Shown piece by piece: positions 1 through 9,277 of a stretch of DNA of 64,000 nt (the first letter of the stretch is position 1; each line of letters begins with the position of its first letter). Source of the stretch: Flavobacterium taihuense. Its GTDB lineage: Bacteria; Bacteroidota; Bacteroidia; Flavobacteriales; Flavobacteriaceae. Both the position numbers and the translations under genes were made by a program. Location of the stretch: the NCBI RefSeq assembly GCF_019351435.1, contig NZ_JAHWYN010000004.1:112413-176412 (forward strand). Direction: 5' to 3'. The notes beneath the pieces are model-generated. The model saw only the letters and a list, made by a program, of their open reading frames with translations. It did no database searches and was not told the origin of the DNA.

Positions 1-2
1 AA

Positions 3-131
3 TACGATGTTGTGACAACCCCCGTGATTTATATTCTAGACAAGAATAAAGTGATTAAGGCCAAAGGAATTGGTTCTGAAGCCATAAAAAGTATAATTAC
101 CCAAATGGAAAAAGAATATTCTAAAAAATAA
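3..131 (+). CDS. C-terminal end of a thioredoxin-fold (redoxin/TlpA-like) protein, partial
   Basis: Only the last 42 codons are inside the window; the gene begins before base 1. The visible part contains TTPVIYILDKN, which matches the cis-proline loop and following beta strand of thioredoxin-like proteins, then a basic C-terminal helix ending EKEYSKK. Bacteroidota carry many secreted TlpA/AhpC-TSA-like thiol oxidoreductases with this kind of tail. The CXXC active site would lie upstream and cannot be checked. A hairpin at 141-201 follows the stop. Family level is likely; the exact enzyme cannot be named. Confidence 0.55.
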   Translation, partial: YDVVTTPVIYILDKNKVIKAKGIGSEAIKSIITQMEKEYSKK

Positions 132-140
132 AGTTTTAAG

Positions 141-201
141 ATTTTTGATTAACGATTTAAGATTTTTAGATGTTGTGAAAAGCTAAAATCGTTAATCAAA
201 A
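141..201. repeat. Long inverted repeat after the thioredoxin-like gene
   Basis: The arm TTTTTGATTAACGATTT is followed about 25 bases later by AAAATCGTTAATCAAAA, a near-perfect inverted repeat with 15-16 paired bases. It begins 10 bases after a stop codon, so it may act as a terminator, although no clean T-run follows. Confidence 0.6.
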
Positions 202-249
202 GCAGGTCTCTACTAAAAAATTAAGATAAAATATAAAAAGTCTTTTTAG

Positions 250-331
250 GTTTTGTCATTTCGACCTTTTGGGAGAAATCATATCATCTGAGTCACGTGA
301 TGAGATTTCTCCTTCGTCGAAATGACAAAAT
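250..331. repeat. Imperfect palindrome of the CATTTCGAC...GTCGAAATG type
   Basis: TTTTGTCATTTCGAC on the left pairs with GTCGAAATGACAAAA on the right. Inside that, GGAGAAATC pairs with GATTTCTCC, leaving a central loop around TCACGTGA. The whole unit can fold into one long hairpin. From memory, similar palindromes are scattered between genes in Flavobacterium genomes. It lies between two convergent genes, where it could terminate both. Confidence 0.65.
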
Positions 332-364
332 TGGGTAATTTTTATTGTTTTAAAATCAAAAATA

Positions 365-1171
365 TCAATACCCCAGCCAAAGAATAGCATCTGCAAAGCC
401 ATCTCTCCATAACTTTTCATTGTGATGTCCTCCTTTTATAACTACTTTTTTGTTTAAATGCAGACAGTAGCAGCGGTTTGTATTTAACAGAGTTTCCATA
501 TGATTTAGGTCGGTTACCATACTGTCATCATCTCCTTCCGAATCACCGCAGAGAAAATAAATTTTGGCTTTTAGTTTTTTACTGTTTACCATATAATCAT
601 TTATATCTTTTCGGTTAATCCAAAAAGCAGGAGAGAAAATACCCGCTTTACCAAAAACTTGGGGGTATTTTATAACAGCGTAAAAAGAAGTCAAACCGCC
701 CAAAGAACTTCCCATAATAGTCGTGTTTTTGGCATTTGGTTTTGTTCTGTACTTTTTGTCGATTTCAGGTTTTAAGGTATTAACAATAAATTCGAGGTAT
801 TTATCGGCATTTCCACCACCGTACTTTTCGTTTTTATATGGAGTTAATTCTTCCAGTCTTTTTTCGCCTCCATTTTCGATACCAACAACGATTACTTGTG
901 TATTCAAACTATCTAACTTTTCATCCACGTTCCATTCGCCGGCAAACGAAGTTTTTGTATCAAATAAATTCTGAGCATCATGCATATAAATGACCGGATA
1001 TTTTTTGGTTGAAGTTTCGTAATTTTTAGGTAAGTACAGCCAAATCTTTCTGCTTGTTTTCAGTTGGGGAGCTTCAATAATAAACGTGGAAACCTGTTTG
1101 GAAGCAGTGCTTTCTTGAGCTGTTGTTTTATTAAGAAATAGAAGAAGAGGGATTATGTAAATTAATTTCAA
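365..1171 (-). CDS. Secreted esterase, PF00756 (esterase D/enterochelin esterase-like) family
   Basis: A 268-residue alpha/beta hydrolase. Residues 1-18 form a signal peptide ending TTAQ, so the enzyme is exported. The nucleophile elbow is GSSLGG near residue 155, in the context TTIMGSSLGGLTSFYAV that is usual for putative esterases of this family; YMHDAQNLFD lies near the oxyanion-hole region, and a histidine in GGHHNEKLW near the C-terminus is the probable catalytic base. The substrate is unknown: relatives cleave ferulate, siderophore or short-chain esters. It stands alone, convergent with the preceding partial gene and divergent from the TerB-like gene. Confidence 0.8.
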   Translation of the reverse strand: MKLIYIIPLLLFLNKTTAQESTASKQVSTFIIEAPQLKTSRKIWLYLPKNYETSTKKYPVIYMHDAQNLFDTKTSFAGEWNVDEKLDSLNTQVIVVGIENGGEKRLEELTPYKNEKYGGGNADKYLEFIVNTLKPEIDKKYRTKPNAKNTTIMGSSLGGLTSFYAVIKYPQVFGKAGIFSPAFWINRKDINDYMVNSKKLKAKIYFLCGDSEGDDDSMVTDLNHMETLLNTNRCYCLHLNKKVVIKGGHHNEKLWRDGFADAILWLGY

Positions 1172-1232
1172 GATGATTTAATTTTTAGATTTAGAAAAAA
1201 AAAGAATATTTTAGCTAAAATATATAATTAGT

Positions 1233-1634
1233 ATGGATACACATGAACAAAAAATCAATTTATTGGCAGAGATGATTGCATTTTCAGTTGTTGATGGAAG
1301 ATTGCATGAACGAGAATACCAGTTTGTTTGGATTGTTGCTCAAGAACTAGGTATCAGTAAAAAAGAATTTAATGAGTTGTTTCATCAAGAATTACGAGCA
1401 GACGTTATAAAATCGGAATTTGAAAGAATTCAGCAATTTTATCGTTTGGCTCTATTGATGCACGTTGATGGGGTGTTGCATCAAAAAGAGGAAGAAGCTA
1501 TTCGACAAATTGCTATCAATATGGGATTGAATCCAAGCGCCACTAATCGTATTCTTAAATTAATGAATACATCTCCCAGTACTATAATTTCTCCACAAGT
1601 GCTAATGAATCATTTTCAGGAGCAGCTTAATTAA
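1233..1634 (+). CDS. TerB-like (tellurite resistance TerB fold) protein
   Basis: A 133-residue helical protein without signal peptide. Two related halves each begin with an acidic Asp-Gly turn, DGRLHEREYQF and DGVLHQKEEEA, the internal duplication typical of the TerB/DUF533 fold, which can bind metal ions. No other ter genes are nearby, so the name should not be read as tellurite resistance; single TerB-domain proteins are common in Bacteroidota and their role is generally unknown. Its stop overlaps the convergent stop of uvrB by 4 bases. Confidence 0.65.
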   Translation: MDTHEQKINLLAEMIAFSVVDGRLHEREYQFVWIVAQELGISKKEFNELFHQELRADVIKSEFERIQQFYRLALLMHVDGVLHQKEEEAIRQIAINMGLNPSATNRILKLMNTSPSTIISPQVLMNHFQEQLN

Positions 1635-3622
1635 TGAATTTTTGCTTGTAGAGATTTAATCTCATCACGTAGTTTTGCGGCTTGCATAAAGTCTAAATCT
1701 TTTGCCGATTTTTCCATGGCTTTTCGTTTTTCACGAATGAGTTTTTCCAAATCGGGTTTTGATAGATAAGCTGTTTCAGGCTCGGCAGCAATATTCATAA
1801 TATGTCCCAACTCATATTCTACCAATTTGTTATTGGTAAAAGCACTTTCTATTTTTTTGTTTAATGCTTGTGGAACTACATTGTTCTCGGTATTGAAATT
1901 GATTTGTTTGGTTCTTCGATAATTGGTTTCATCAATAGTTTTTTGCATGCTATTGGTGATTTTATCTGCATACATTATCGCTTTTCCGTTTAAGTTTCTG
2001 GCGGCACGACCTATGGTTTGGGTGAGTGAACGATGGCTTCTCAAGAAACCTTCTTTATCGGCATCCAATATGGCAACCAATGAAACTTCAGGTAGATCCA
2101 GACCTTCACGTAACAGGTTGACTCCAATCAAAACATCAAACAATCCTTTACGTAAATCTTGCATGATTTCAATGCGTTCCAATGTATCAACATCCGAGTG
2201 AATGTAGCGACAACGAATGGAAACTTTCGTCAGGTATTTGGCCAGTTCTTCGGCCATTCTTTTGGTCAGAGTGGTGACCAAAACTCGTTCGTCCAATTCG
2301 CATCGTTGCTGAATTTCTTCGATCAAATCATCAATCTGGTTCAAGCTAGGACGTATTTCAATTATAGGATCTAATAAACCTGTTGGGCGTATCACTTGTT
2401 CAACATACACACCATCACATTTTTGCAATTCATAGTCGGCAGGGGTGGCAGAAACATAAATGACTTGGTTTTGCATCGCTTCAAATTCGTCAAATTTTAA
2501 AGGACGGTTATCCATTGCAGCGGGTAAGCGGAAGCCATACTCCACTAAGTTTTCTTTTCGGCTTCTGTCGCCACCGTACATCGCTTGAACTTGTGATAAG
2601 GTTACGTGACTTTCATCAACAACCATCAAATAATCTTTTGGAAAGTAATCCAATAAGCAGAAAGGTCTTGATCCTGCTTCTCTTCCGTCAAGATAACGCG
2701 AATAATTTTCGATTCCGGAACAATAACCCAATTCTCGAATCATTTCCAAATCAAAATTAGTGCGTTCTTCGAGACGTTTGGCTTCCAAATGTTTGCCTAT
2801 TTCTTTGAAATAATCAACTTGTTTGACCAAATCCTGTTGAATTTCCCATATTGCATTTTGTAACACATCCGGTGAAGTTACAAACATGTTGGCGGGATAT
2901 ATAGTAAGTTTTTCGAATTGCTCAATGACTTTGGATGTTTTTACATCAAAGCTTTCTATTTCTTCAATCTCATCCCCAAAAAAGTGGATACGGAAAGCAT
3001 CATCGGCATAACTTGGGTACACTTCGACAGTGTCTCCCTTTATGCGAAAATTTCCTGGTGTAAAATCGGCTTCCGTTCTGGAGTAAAGACTTTGAACCAA
3101 ACTTTTTAATAATCTGGTACGGGAAATCATTTGGTTTCTTTCTACGGCAATAACGTTTTTTTGAAATTCTACAGGATTTCCAATACCATAAATGCAAGAA
3201 ACAGAAGCAACCACCAAAATGTCTCTTCGGCCGGAAAGTAGGGAAGAGGTAGTGCTTAAACGCATTTTTTCCAGTTCTTCATTGATGGATAAATCTTTTT
3301 CAATGAAAACACCTGTGACGGGCATAAAGGCTTCGGGTTGGTAATAATCGTAATAGGATACGAAATACTCTACGGCATTGTTGGGAAAAAACTGTTTGAA
3401 CTCTGAATACAATTGAGCTGCCAAGGTTTTGTTGTGTGCCAAAACCAATGTAGGACGTTGTATTTCTTGAATAACATTTGCCACTGTAAATGTTTTCCCA
3501 GAACCAGTGACTCCCAGCAAAGTTTGAAATTGTTCTCCTGCCTCAAGGCCTTGAACTAATTTTTCAATGGCTTGTGGCTGATCGCCTTTAGGTTGGTATT
3601 CGGATACGACTTGGAAATTCAT
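1631..3622 (-). CDS. uvrB: UvrABC system protein B
   Basis: A 663-residue protein, the usual UvrB length. It is the DNA-damage-verifying helicase-like subunit of nucleotide excision repair, loaded by UvrA and then recruiting UvrC. Visible features: P-loop GVTGSGKT at 37-44, the damage-gripping beta-hairpin with YYDYYQPEAFMP near 90-101, the DESH Walker B box near 337, helicase motif VI with QTIGRAARN, and a C-terminal UVR domain with AAKLRDEIKSLQ that contacts UvrC. Its partner uvrA is in this window at 57.8-60.6 kb, but not in the same operon. An AT-rich -7-like box lies near 3650-3657. Confidence 0.97.
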   Translation of the reverse strand: MNFQVVSEYQPKGDQPQAIEKLVQGLEAGEQFQTLLGVTGSGKTFTVANVIQEIQRPTLVLAHNKTLAAQLYSEFKQFFPNNAVEYFVSYYDYYQPEAFMPVTGVFIEKDLSINEELEKMRLSTTSSLLSGRRDILVVASVSCIYGIGNPVEFQKNVIAVERNQMISRTRLLKSLVQSLYSRTEADFTPGNFRIKGDTVEVYPSYADDAFRIHFFGDEIEEIESFDVKTSKVIEQFEKLTIYPANMFVTSPDVLQNAIWEIQQDLVKQVDYFKEIGKHLEAKRLEERTNFDLEMIRELGYCSGIENYSRYLDGREAGSRPFCLLDYFPKDYLMVVDESHVTLSQVQAMYGGDRSRKENLVEYGFRLPAAMDNRPLKFDEFEAMQNQVIYVSATPADYELQKCDGVYVEQVIRPTGLLDPIIEIRPSLNQIDDLIEEIQQRCELDERVLVTTLTKRMAEELAKYLTKVSIRCRYIHSDVDTLERIEIMQDLRKGLFDVLIGVNLLREGLDLPEVSLVAILDADKEGFLRSHRSLTQTIGRAARNLNGKAIMYADKITNSMQKTIDETNYRRTKQINFNTENNVVPQALNKKIESAFTNNKLVEYELGHIMNIAAEPETAYLSKPDLEKLIREKRKAMEKSAKDLDFMQAAKLRDEIKSLQAKIH

Positions 3623-3681
3623 TTTATCTAGTTCTATGGTACTAAGTCGTAAAGATACAAAGTAAATGGCCTATTAAAAAC

Positions 3682-4629
3682 CTAAAACTTCCAAGCTTTT
3701 TGTTGTGCTTCGGTCATAAAAGTCCAAGCGACGATTCGGCTTGTTTTCTGACCTTGAGCCATTTCTATTGTTCTATGGATGGCTGCCACATTGTTTAAGG
3801 TTTTGTAAATGGTATTCAAATTGGATTGTTTGGATACTAATGTTGTAAACCAAAGACATTGCATCGGATATTTGGCACTTTCAAAAATCATTTGCTTGAT
3901 AAACCCCAATTCACCACCTTCACACCACAATTCTGCATTTTGTCCACCAAAATTGAGTACTGGTTTTGTGGTTTTGGGAGTATTTGGAGTCAGATTGTTT
4001 ACTTTTCGAACACTGCTTTTTGTTGCTTCTTCGGATGAAGAATGAAAAGGAGGATTGCAAATCGTAAAAGTAAATCGATCTTCAGGAGCTATGATATTTT
4101 TGAAAATAAAACGAGAGTTAACCTGTAATTGCAGACTTATTGCTTCTGTCAATTTTGGATTTTGTTCTATGATTTTTTTGCAATTTTGAATCGCATTTTC
4201 ATCAATATCAGTACCAACGAATGACCAGCCATAAATGGCATTACCGAGAATTGGATAAATGCAATTGGCTCCTATGCCAATATCGAGACCTACAACAGTT
4301 TCACCTTGAGGAATCACACCATTGTTTGTTGTTGCCAATAAATCAGCCAGATAATGAATGTAGTCAGCTCTACCGGGAATGGGCGGACATAGAAAATCCT
4401 TTGGTATATCCCAGTTTTGAATATCGTAGTTGGTAATTAATAATGCATTATTAAGCGCTTTTACCGCATCGGGATTGCTAAAGTCAATGGTTTGTATGTT
4501 GTGTTCATTAACAAAAACAAATTTTCCTAATTCGGGGTGATTTAGTGCTAATAGTTCAAAGTTATATCCAAATCGGTGAAGATTTCTTGGATGTAAAGTT
4601 GTCTTTTCGGTATTCTTTATTGATTTCAT
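3682..4629 (-). CDS. rlmF: 23S rRNA (adenine-1618-N6)-methyltransferase
   Basis: A 315-residue protein matching the RlmF (YbiN) family, which methylates A1618 of 23S rRNA using S-adenosylmethionine. The N-terminus has LHPRNLHRFGYNF, typical of the family. The SAM-binding motif I is GLDIGIGANC at 114-123, and the N6-adenine methylase catalytic motif is NPPFH at 192-196. It is transcribed in the same direction as uvrB with about 59 bases between them, so it could be cotranscribed. The length agrees with E. coli RlmF. Confidence 0.93.
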   Translation of the reverse strand: MKSIKNTEKTTLHPRNLHRFGYNFELLALNHPELGKFVFVNEHNIQTIDFSNPDAVKALNNALLITNYDIQNWDIPKDFLCPPIPGRADYIHYLADLLATTNNGVIPQGETVVGLDIGIGANCIYPILGNAIYGWSFVGTDIDENAIQNCKKIIEQNPKLTEAISLQLQVNSRFIFKNIIAPEDRFTFTICNPPFHSSSEEATKSSVRKVNNLTPNTPKTTKPVLNFGGQNAELWCEGGELGFIKQMIFESAKYPMQCLWFTTLVSKQSNLNTIYKTLNNVAAIHRTIEMAQGQKTSRIVAWTFMTEAQQKAWKF

Positions 4630-4866
4630 TTCCTAAATTTCGCTGCAAAGATAGTCAATCCTTTTTTGTAATCAGTAAAACACTTGTTTACAGTTGTTTT
4701 TGTTTGCATTTAAAATAATAGTAAATGAAAGTTATTGATATGTAATGGAATAGGCTTTTTGTTTTGGAGTAACAAAATTTGAGTTAATTTAAAAGAAGTC
4801 ACTTTGTGCCATTATTTTAAAAGTAGTATGTTTTTTATTTTCAGCGTTTTGGAAATAACTGTCTTG

Positions 4867-5529
4867 CTAATCAATACATTCCATTAATAATAAATCACCA
4901 TCGCTGTGGCTGATTGTAACGATACCATCCTGTGCTACTTCATTACTGCTTCCGGTTCTGTAACCCATGGTTAGGGTGTCATTTTCTAATGGATACACTA
5001 AATTTTTAGAGTAGATGCCATTTACAACTCCAATAGGAATTAATGAAATAGGTGTGCCTGCAGTATACCATTTTTCAAATGTATTAGGTAGCAAGAATAT
5101 TTTGGAGTGATCGTCGAGGATGACAATTTTTATTAAATTTCTATAACGCACGATATTCGTGAGATTTGTAATGGTGTGATCGGCTCTTCTTCCGGTGGCC
5201 CAAACTACGTTTACGGCAGGGATTTTTCTTTCGATTAAATAATCTAAAGCTTTTTCTAAGTCGGTTTTGTTTTGATCCGGTGTGTGAACAATTTCTAATG
5301 GATATTGTGAAGTCAGGTATTTTTCAGGATTAAAATTTCTATCAAAATCTCCCAAAAGCACATCGATTTTGATGTCCAGTTCGATGACACGTTCTATTGC
5401 TGAATCCAGAACAATTACTAATGGAGACCATTCGAGTAGTTGTCCTAATAATTCTGGATGGCAAGCGGCTCCGTTTGCAATTATTAAAGCAGGTTCTTGG
5501 TCGTCGCGAACGATATGGTGTGAAGACAT
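4867..5529 (-). CDS. thiN: Thiamine pyrophosphokinase
   Basis: A 220-residue protein that transfers pyrophosphate from ATP to thiamine to give thiamine diphosphate. It has the family pattern: LLGDFD at 58-63, DQNKTDLEKAL at 85-95 and TGRRADHT at 112-119. The C-terminal half is the beta-rich thiamine-binding domain. No thi box riboswitch is apparent upstream. The start is preceded immediately by short tandem repeats of the TCTAAAATC type (5530-5570), and the dispersed repeat at 5650-5790 separates it from the DUF4249 gene. Confidence 0.9.
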   Translation of the reverse strand: MSSHHIVRDDQEPALIIANGAACHPELLGQLLEWSPLVIVLDSAIERVIELDIKIDVLLGDFDRNFNPEKYLTSQYPLEIVHTPDQNKTDLEKALDYLIERKIPAVNVVWATGRRADHTITNLTNIVRYRNLIKIVILDDHSKIFLLPNTFEKWYTAGTPISLIPIGVVNGIYSKNLVYPLENDTLTMGYRTGSSNEVAQDGIVTISHSDGDLLLMECID

Positions 5530-5570
5530 TTGATTTTTGATTTTAGAGTTCTGATTTTAGATTTCAGAAT
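5530..5570 (-). repeat. Degenerate TCTAAAATC tandem mini-repeat before thiN
   Basis: Read on the gene strand the sequence contains CTGAAATCTAAAATCAG, then CTCTAAAATC and CAAAAATCAA, ending directly at the ATG. Three further genes in the window have the same arrangement (27711-27754, 49833-49865, 53653-53690). Confidence 0.6.
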
Positions 5571-5649
5571 AAAGCGGATTGAATAGAAAAATTAGATTTT
5601 TTGTAAATGTATGAAAAATTTAAAATCAATAATTGTTAATCTTCAATCC

Positions 5650-5790
5650 TTAGCCCAGATGGGAATGAAAAGCCCGGAGTACAAAAAGCTAATTTTTCTT
5701 GTACTAAAAGAGCGACCAAAGGAAGCTCCTTTTAGGATTTAGAAAAATAGTTTTCTTGTACGAGGACTTGTAATGGAGAGCTGGATTGGC
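5650..5790 (+). repeat. Dispersed palindromic repeat family, copy A
   Basis: Begins TAGCCCAGATGGGAATGAAA, has the central module GAGCGACCAAAGGAAGCTCC followed by TTTT, and ends near GACTTGTAATGGAGAGCTGG. The same ordered blocks occur in copies B (18375-18545, opposite strand) and C (27440-27625, opposite strand); a short form D is at 25864-25957. The arms contain complementary stretches such as TTGTAC/GTAC and GGAGCTTCC-like pairs. No coding potential is convincing in it. Confidence 0.75.
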
Positions 5791-5793
5791 TTC

Positions 5794-6615
5794 TTATTGT
5801 ATTACATAATTTTTGAAATCGACTTCACTTAGAGAAAAATAACCCAAAGCATAGTTATCGATATTATTTTGATTAACGATATTTCCTCTCACGGTTGCGG
5901 GAGGTGTTTGAAAAGGACTTCCTCCGCCGGAACTGCTGGCTATAGAAATTATTTTATTCATATAGTTGTAATAATCTTGCGAAATTCCATAATGGGTTAT
6001 GGCAATGTTTGTTCCTTGCTTTAGATCAGAGTCGCTGAAATTCCATGCTTTTTCGTTCCCGTTTGTATATTGGTCGCCGATGACTTCGTAACTTGGTGCT
6101 TTATAGATATCGGGAAAAAATTTGACCATGTAATAATTTTTGGCCAGAGGATCTTTGAACGAAACTTCAATTTCATAATCTTTGCCCGAAAAGCCTCCAT
6201 TGCTTTTTTGTGCAATGTTATCGATTGGAGTGACGGATTGCATTGTTTCGGTTGCCGTATAGGTTTCGCCTTTATAGATAATAGTTAAAACATAAGTTTC
6301 GCCAATAACAGGATCGAAATTAGTGCATTGGTATTCGCCTGCATTGGCTATTTCTGAAAAAACGAAATTAGTATTTTCGCTGTTTTTTATGGAAACACTG
6401 GCGCCGGACACTTTTGGAATTACAGCGCTGTAAAAATCGGTTGTGGTGGATAATACTATTTTTTGAGACGAACCATCAGTTCCTTTTTGCCAATTAATGG
6501 CTGCGTCGATTACCAATCTGGGAGCGGCGGTATTCAAATCGACATTGATAACATCCTCGCAACTGGCGAGAAAGAATAAGGTAAAAGCGAGGGAAATATA
6601 TTTGGCGATTTTCAT
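5794..6615 (-). CDS. DUF4249 outer-membrane lipoprotein, partner of the TonB receptor
   Basis: A 273-residue lipoprotein: the N-terminus is a hydrophobic signal followed by the lipobox LASC with the lipidated cysteine at residue 19. The rest is a beta-rich DUF4249 domain, with VDLNTAAPRLVIDAAI directly after the lipobox, as expected for the family. DUF4249 genes in Flavobacteriia regularly sit directly after a TonB-dependent receptor; here only 4 bases separate the two, so they are surely cotranscribed. By analogy with SusD-type partners it probably helps to capture the receptor's ligand at the cell surface. The ligand is unknown. Confidence 0.85.
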   Translation of the reverse strand: MKIAKYISLAFTLFFLASCEDVINVDLNTAAPRLVIDAAINWQKGTDGSSQKIVLSTTTDFYSAVIPKVSGASVSIKNSENTNFVFSEIANAGEYQCTNFDPVIGETYVLTIIYKGETYTATETMQSVTPIDNIAQKSNGGFSGKDYEIEVSFKDPLAKNYYMVKFFPDIYKAPSYEVIGDQYTNGNEKAWNFSDSDLKQGTNIAITHYGISQDYYNYMNKIISIASSSGGGSPFQTPPATVRGNIVNQNNIDNYALGYFSLSEVDFKNYVIQ

Positions 6616-6619
6616 GACT

Positions 6620-9016
6620 TTAGAATTTGAAATTATAGCTTACAGATGGCACTGCTCCGAAAATAGACAATTTAACCGCTTCATTTGCACCAGTGGTTTG
6701 GTTTTCTCTGAAGCTTATAGATGCGGCGTTTTTTCGATTATAGACATTGTAAATACTGAAAACCCATTCGCTTTGCCAGTCTTTTCTTTTGTCGGGTTTA
6801 GGGACATAAGTTGCCGATAGGTCTAAATGGTGGTATAGCGGCAGGTTGTTTGCGTTTCTGGCACCATAACTGGGTATAACGATGTCTTGGTACTGGTATT
6901 GACCATTTGGAAAAGTTACAGGTTGTCCGGATTGTAAAATGAAATTCCCGCCCAATGTCCATTTTGGATTTAGGTTATATGTGGTGGTTACGGCCAAATT
7001 GTGTAATTTGTGATAACCGGATTTGTACCAATTTCCATTGTTGATTCCTGTTTCATTTGGAGTTCTTCCTGGAGTTTGTTGTTCTGAATTGGATAAAGTG
7101 TACGAAATCCAACCATTTAATTTGCCTGTGTTTTTGCGCAACAACAATTCTAAACCATAAGCCCTTAGTTGTCCATTGAGAATTACTTGTTCGATGGCAT
7201 TGTTTGCAATTAAATCGGCTCCGTCTATGTAATCAATTCTGTTTTTTACTTTTTTATAAAAACTTTCCACTTCTAAGGAGTACATATCGTCCTTGAAATT
7301 TCGGAAGTAGCCTATTGCGACTTGATCTGCAATTTGAGGCTTGATATATTGGTCGCTCGGTGTCCAAATATCCAGAGGAGTTGGCGATGCCGTATTTGAA
7401 ACCAACTGCAGGTATTGTACCATTCTATTATAGCTCGCTTTTATTGAGGACTTTTCATCTAAAACATAAGAACTAGAGAAACGGGGTTCAAGATTCGAAA
7501 AGGAGGTAATCACGTCGTTGTAACCGTAAGATTTGGTGCCAATAGGTACTCCTTTTTCGTAAATTTTAAGTTTGTCATTAAAAGTTACCGCTTGGTCGTT
7601 TTGGTATAAATTAACTGTGGAAGCTCCCAATCTGTAAAATAGACTGTAACGCAAACCATACATAAAAGATAGTTTTTGTGTGGCTTGGTGTTCTGCTTCC
7701 AGATAAAGGGAAGGCTCAAATGCATTTTTCTTGTCTAATTGATTGTAATTAATACTCGAATTGGCATCTGTTGGTTTGATGGTTCCTGGATTGAATTTAT
7801 AATAAATAGAATTCAGACCATAGTTTAATTTTATTTTGTCGTTCAGATAGTATTTCAGATCGTATTTGAAATTGAAGTTTTTGATACTCGATTGCCAATC
7901 AAAACCAACTGACGACAAGGTTAAACCATAGTAATAATCACTAAAAATGGCGGATAGATTGGAGAAATGCCTTTCGGAAAATAAATGATTCCACCTCAAA
8001 TTGAAGGTGCTGTTTCCATAAGTATTTTGAAACTCTTTGCTTATATTGAAAAAATCCCTTCCGAAATAACTGGAAACATAAAGGCTATTGTTAGCGTTTA
8101 ATTTGTAATTCAATTTGGCATTCAAATCGTAAAAGGAAGCTGAGTTTTTATTGTCAGTCAATTTTAAGAATAGATGTGCGTAGGAAGTTCTGGCGCCTAT
8201 CAGGAAAGAGCCTTTGTCTTTTACAATAGGTCCTTCAGCTAGTAATCGGCTTGAAATTAGGCCAATACCGCCATTCATGTGAAAAGAATTGCTATTACCT
8301 TCTTTTTGGTAAATATCCAAAACGGAAGAAGCTCTTCCACCATAATGTGCTGGAATGCCTCCTTTGTACAATTTTAAATCCTTGATGGCATCGGGATTAA
8401 AAACTGAGAAAAAACCAAAAACGTGAGAAGAATTAAAAATAGTGGCTTCGTCCAATAAAACCAAATTCTGGTCTGCACCACCACCGCGAACATTAAAACC
8501 GGATTGTCCTTCGCCAGCGTTTGTTACTCCAGGAAGCAATAAGATCGATTTCAAAACGTCAGTTTCTCCCAAGACTACCGGCATTTTTTTGATAGTTGTC
8601 ATTGAGAGTTTGTTGACACTCATTTCAGGAGCTTTAATATTGGTGCTTTTTTTATTACTGGTCACCACAATTTCTTTCAATTGTTGCTCGCTGCTTACCA
8701 ATTTAAAATTCTTTTTGATGTTTTGCGATAATTGAATTTTTTCATCCACATTTTGAAACCCCATAGAAGTAATTTGTATGGTATAATTTCCTTTCGGCAG
8801 GGTTATCGAATAAAATCCGTATTCATTGGTTGCTACACCTGTTTTTAATTCAGGGATTGCAATATTTACACCAATTAGCGTTTCATTACTGTTGGCATCG
8901 GTAATGGTTCCGCTTAGGGTGAATTTTTGTTTTGCCTGTTCGTTTGAGTCTTGCGAAAAGGAGGTTAATGATGTAAATAATAGCAGAAATAAATAAATAA
9001 TTTTTCTTGAAATCAT
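6620..9016 (-). CDS. TonB-dependent receptor with N-terminal carboxypeptidase-regulatory-like domain
   Basis: A 798-residue outer-membrane protein. Residues 1-21 are a signal peptide ending SFSQ; about 31-110 form a CarboxypepD_reg-like Ig-fold domain (LSGTITDANSNETLIGVNI); about 120-230 are the plug, with the segment GFNVRGGGADQNLVLLDEA typical of this receptor type; the remainder is a 22-stranded barrel ending in an aromatic residue (SYNFKF). It imports an unknown substrate using TonB energy. It is first in an operon with the DUF4249 lipoprotein, an arrangement distinct from SusC/SusD and without carbohydrate enzymes beside it. Confidence 0.92.
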   Translation of the reverse strand: MISRKIIYLFLLLFTSLTSFSQDSNEQAKQKFTLSGTITDANSNETLIGVNIAIPELKTGVATNEYGFYSITLPKGNYTIQITSMGFQNVDEKIQLSQNIKKNFKLVSSEQQLKEIVVTSNKKSTNIKAPEMSVNKLSMTTIKKMPVVLGETDVLKSILLLPGVTNAGEGQSGFNVRGGGADQNLVLLDEATIFNSSHVFGFFSVFNPDAIKDLKLYKGGIPAHYGGRASSVLDIYQKEGNSNSFHMNGGIGLISSRLLAEGPIVKDKGSFLIGARTSYAHLFLKLTDNKNSASFYDLNAKLNYKLNANNSLYVSSYFGRDFFNISKEFQNTYGNSTFNLRWNHLFSERHFSNLSAIFSDYYYGLTLSSVGFDWQSSIKNFNFKYDLKYYLNDKIKLNYGLNSIYYKFNPGTIKPTDANSSINYNQLDKKNAFEPSLYLEAEHQATQKLSFMYGLRYSLFYRLGASTVNLYQNDQAVTFNDKLKIYEKGVPIGTKSYGYNDVITSFSNLEPRFSSSYVLDEKSSIKASYNRMVQYLQLVSNTASPTPLDIWTPSDQYIKPQIADQVAIGYFRNFKDDMYSLEVESFYKKVKNRIDYIDGADLIANNAIEQVILNGQLRAYGLELLLRKNTGKLNGWISYTLSNSEQQTPGRTPNETGINNGNWYKSGYHKLHNLAVTTTYNLNPKWTLGGNFILQSGQPVTFPNGQYQYQDIVIPSYGARNANNLPLYHHLDLSATYVPKPDKRKDWQSEWVFSIYNVYNRKNAASISFRENQTTGANEAVKLSIFGAVPSVSYNFKF

Positions 9017-9221
9017 TGTTTTTGTTTTGAATTACAAATGTCATTAAATTAGGAGTCAATTCGTACATAACAAATGTTAATCTATCGTTAAGATAATGAA
9101 GCTTTTTTAACTAAAAAGAGTTTTTTTTGTGTCGTCTTTACAGAAATAAAAATTTAGATTAGGAACATTTTATACATTCACATTTAATAACTGATATTGC
9201 CTCTGTTTTTTTTTCAAGACT

Positions 9222-9257
9222 TTAAAAAAAAAGCACCCGCTTGTGACGGATGCTTTC
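9222..9257 (-). terminator. Rho-independent terminator of the T9SS cargo gene
   Basis: Read on the minus strand, AGCATCCG pairs with CGGGTGCT around a short loop and is followed by nine T residues. It lies about 20 bases after the stop at 9278. Confidence 0.75.
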
Positions 9258-9277
9258 AAATAAAAATTGGGTTGAAT

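Noticed and set aside
1233..1634. Tellurite-resistance operon
   Set aside because: Only a single TerB-like gene; no TerC, TerD or TerZ partners nearby.
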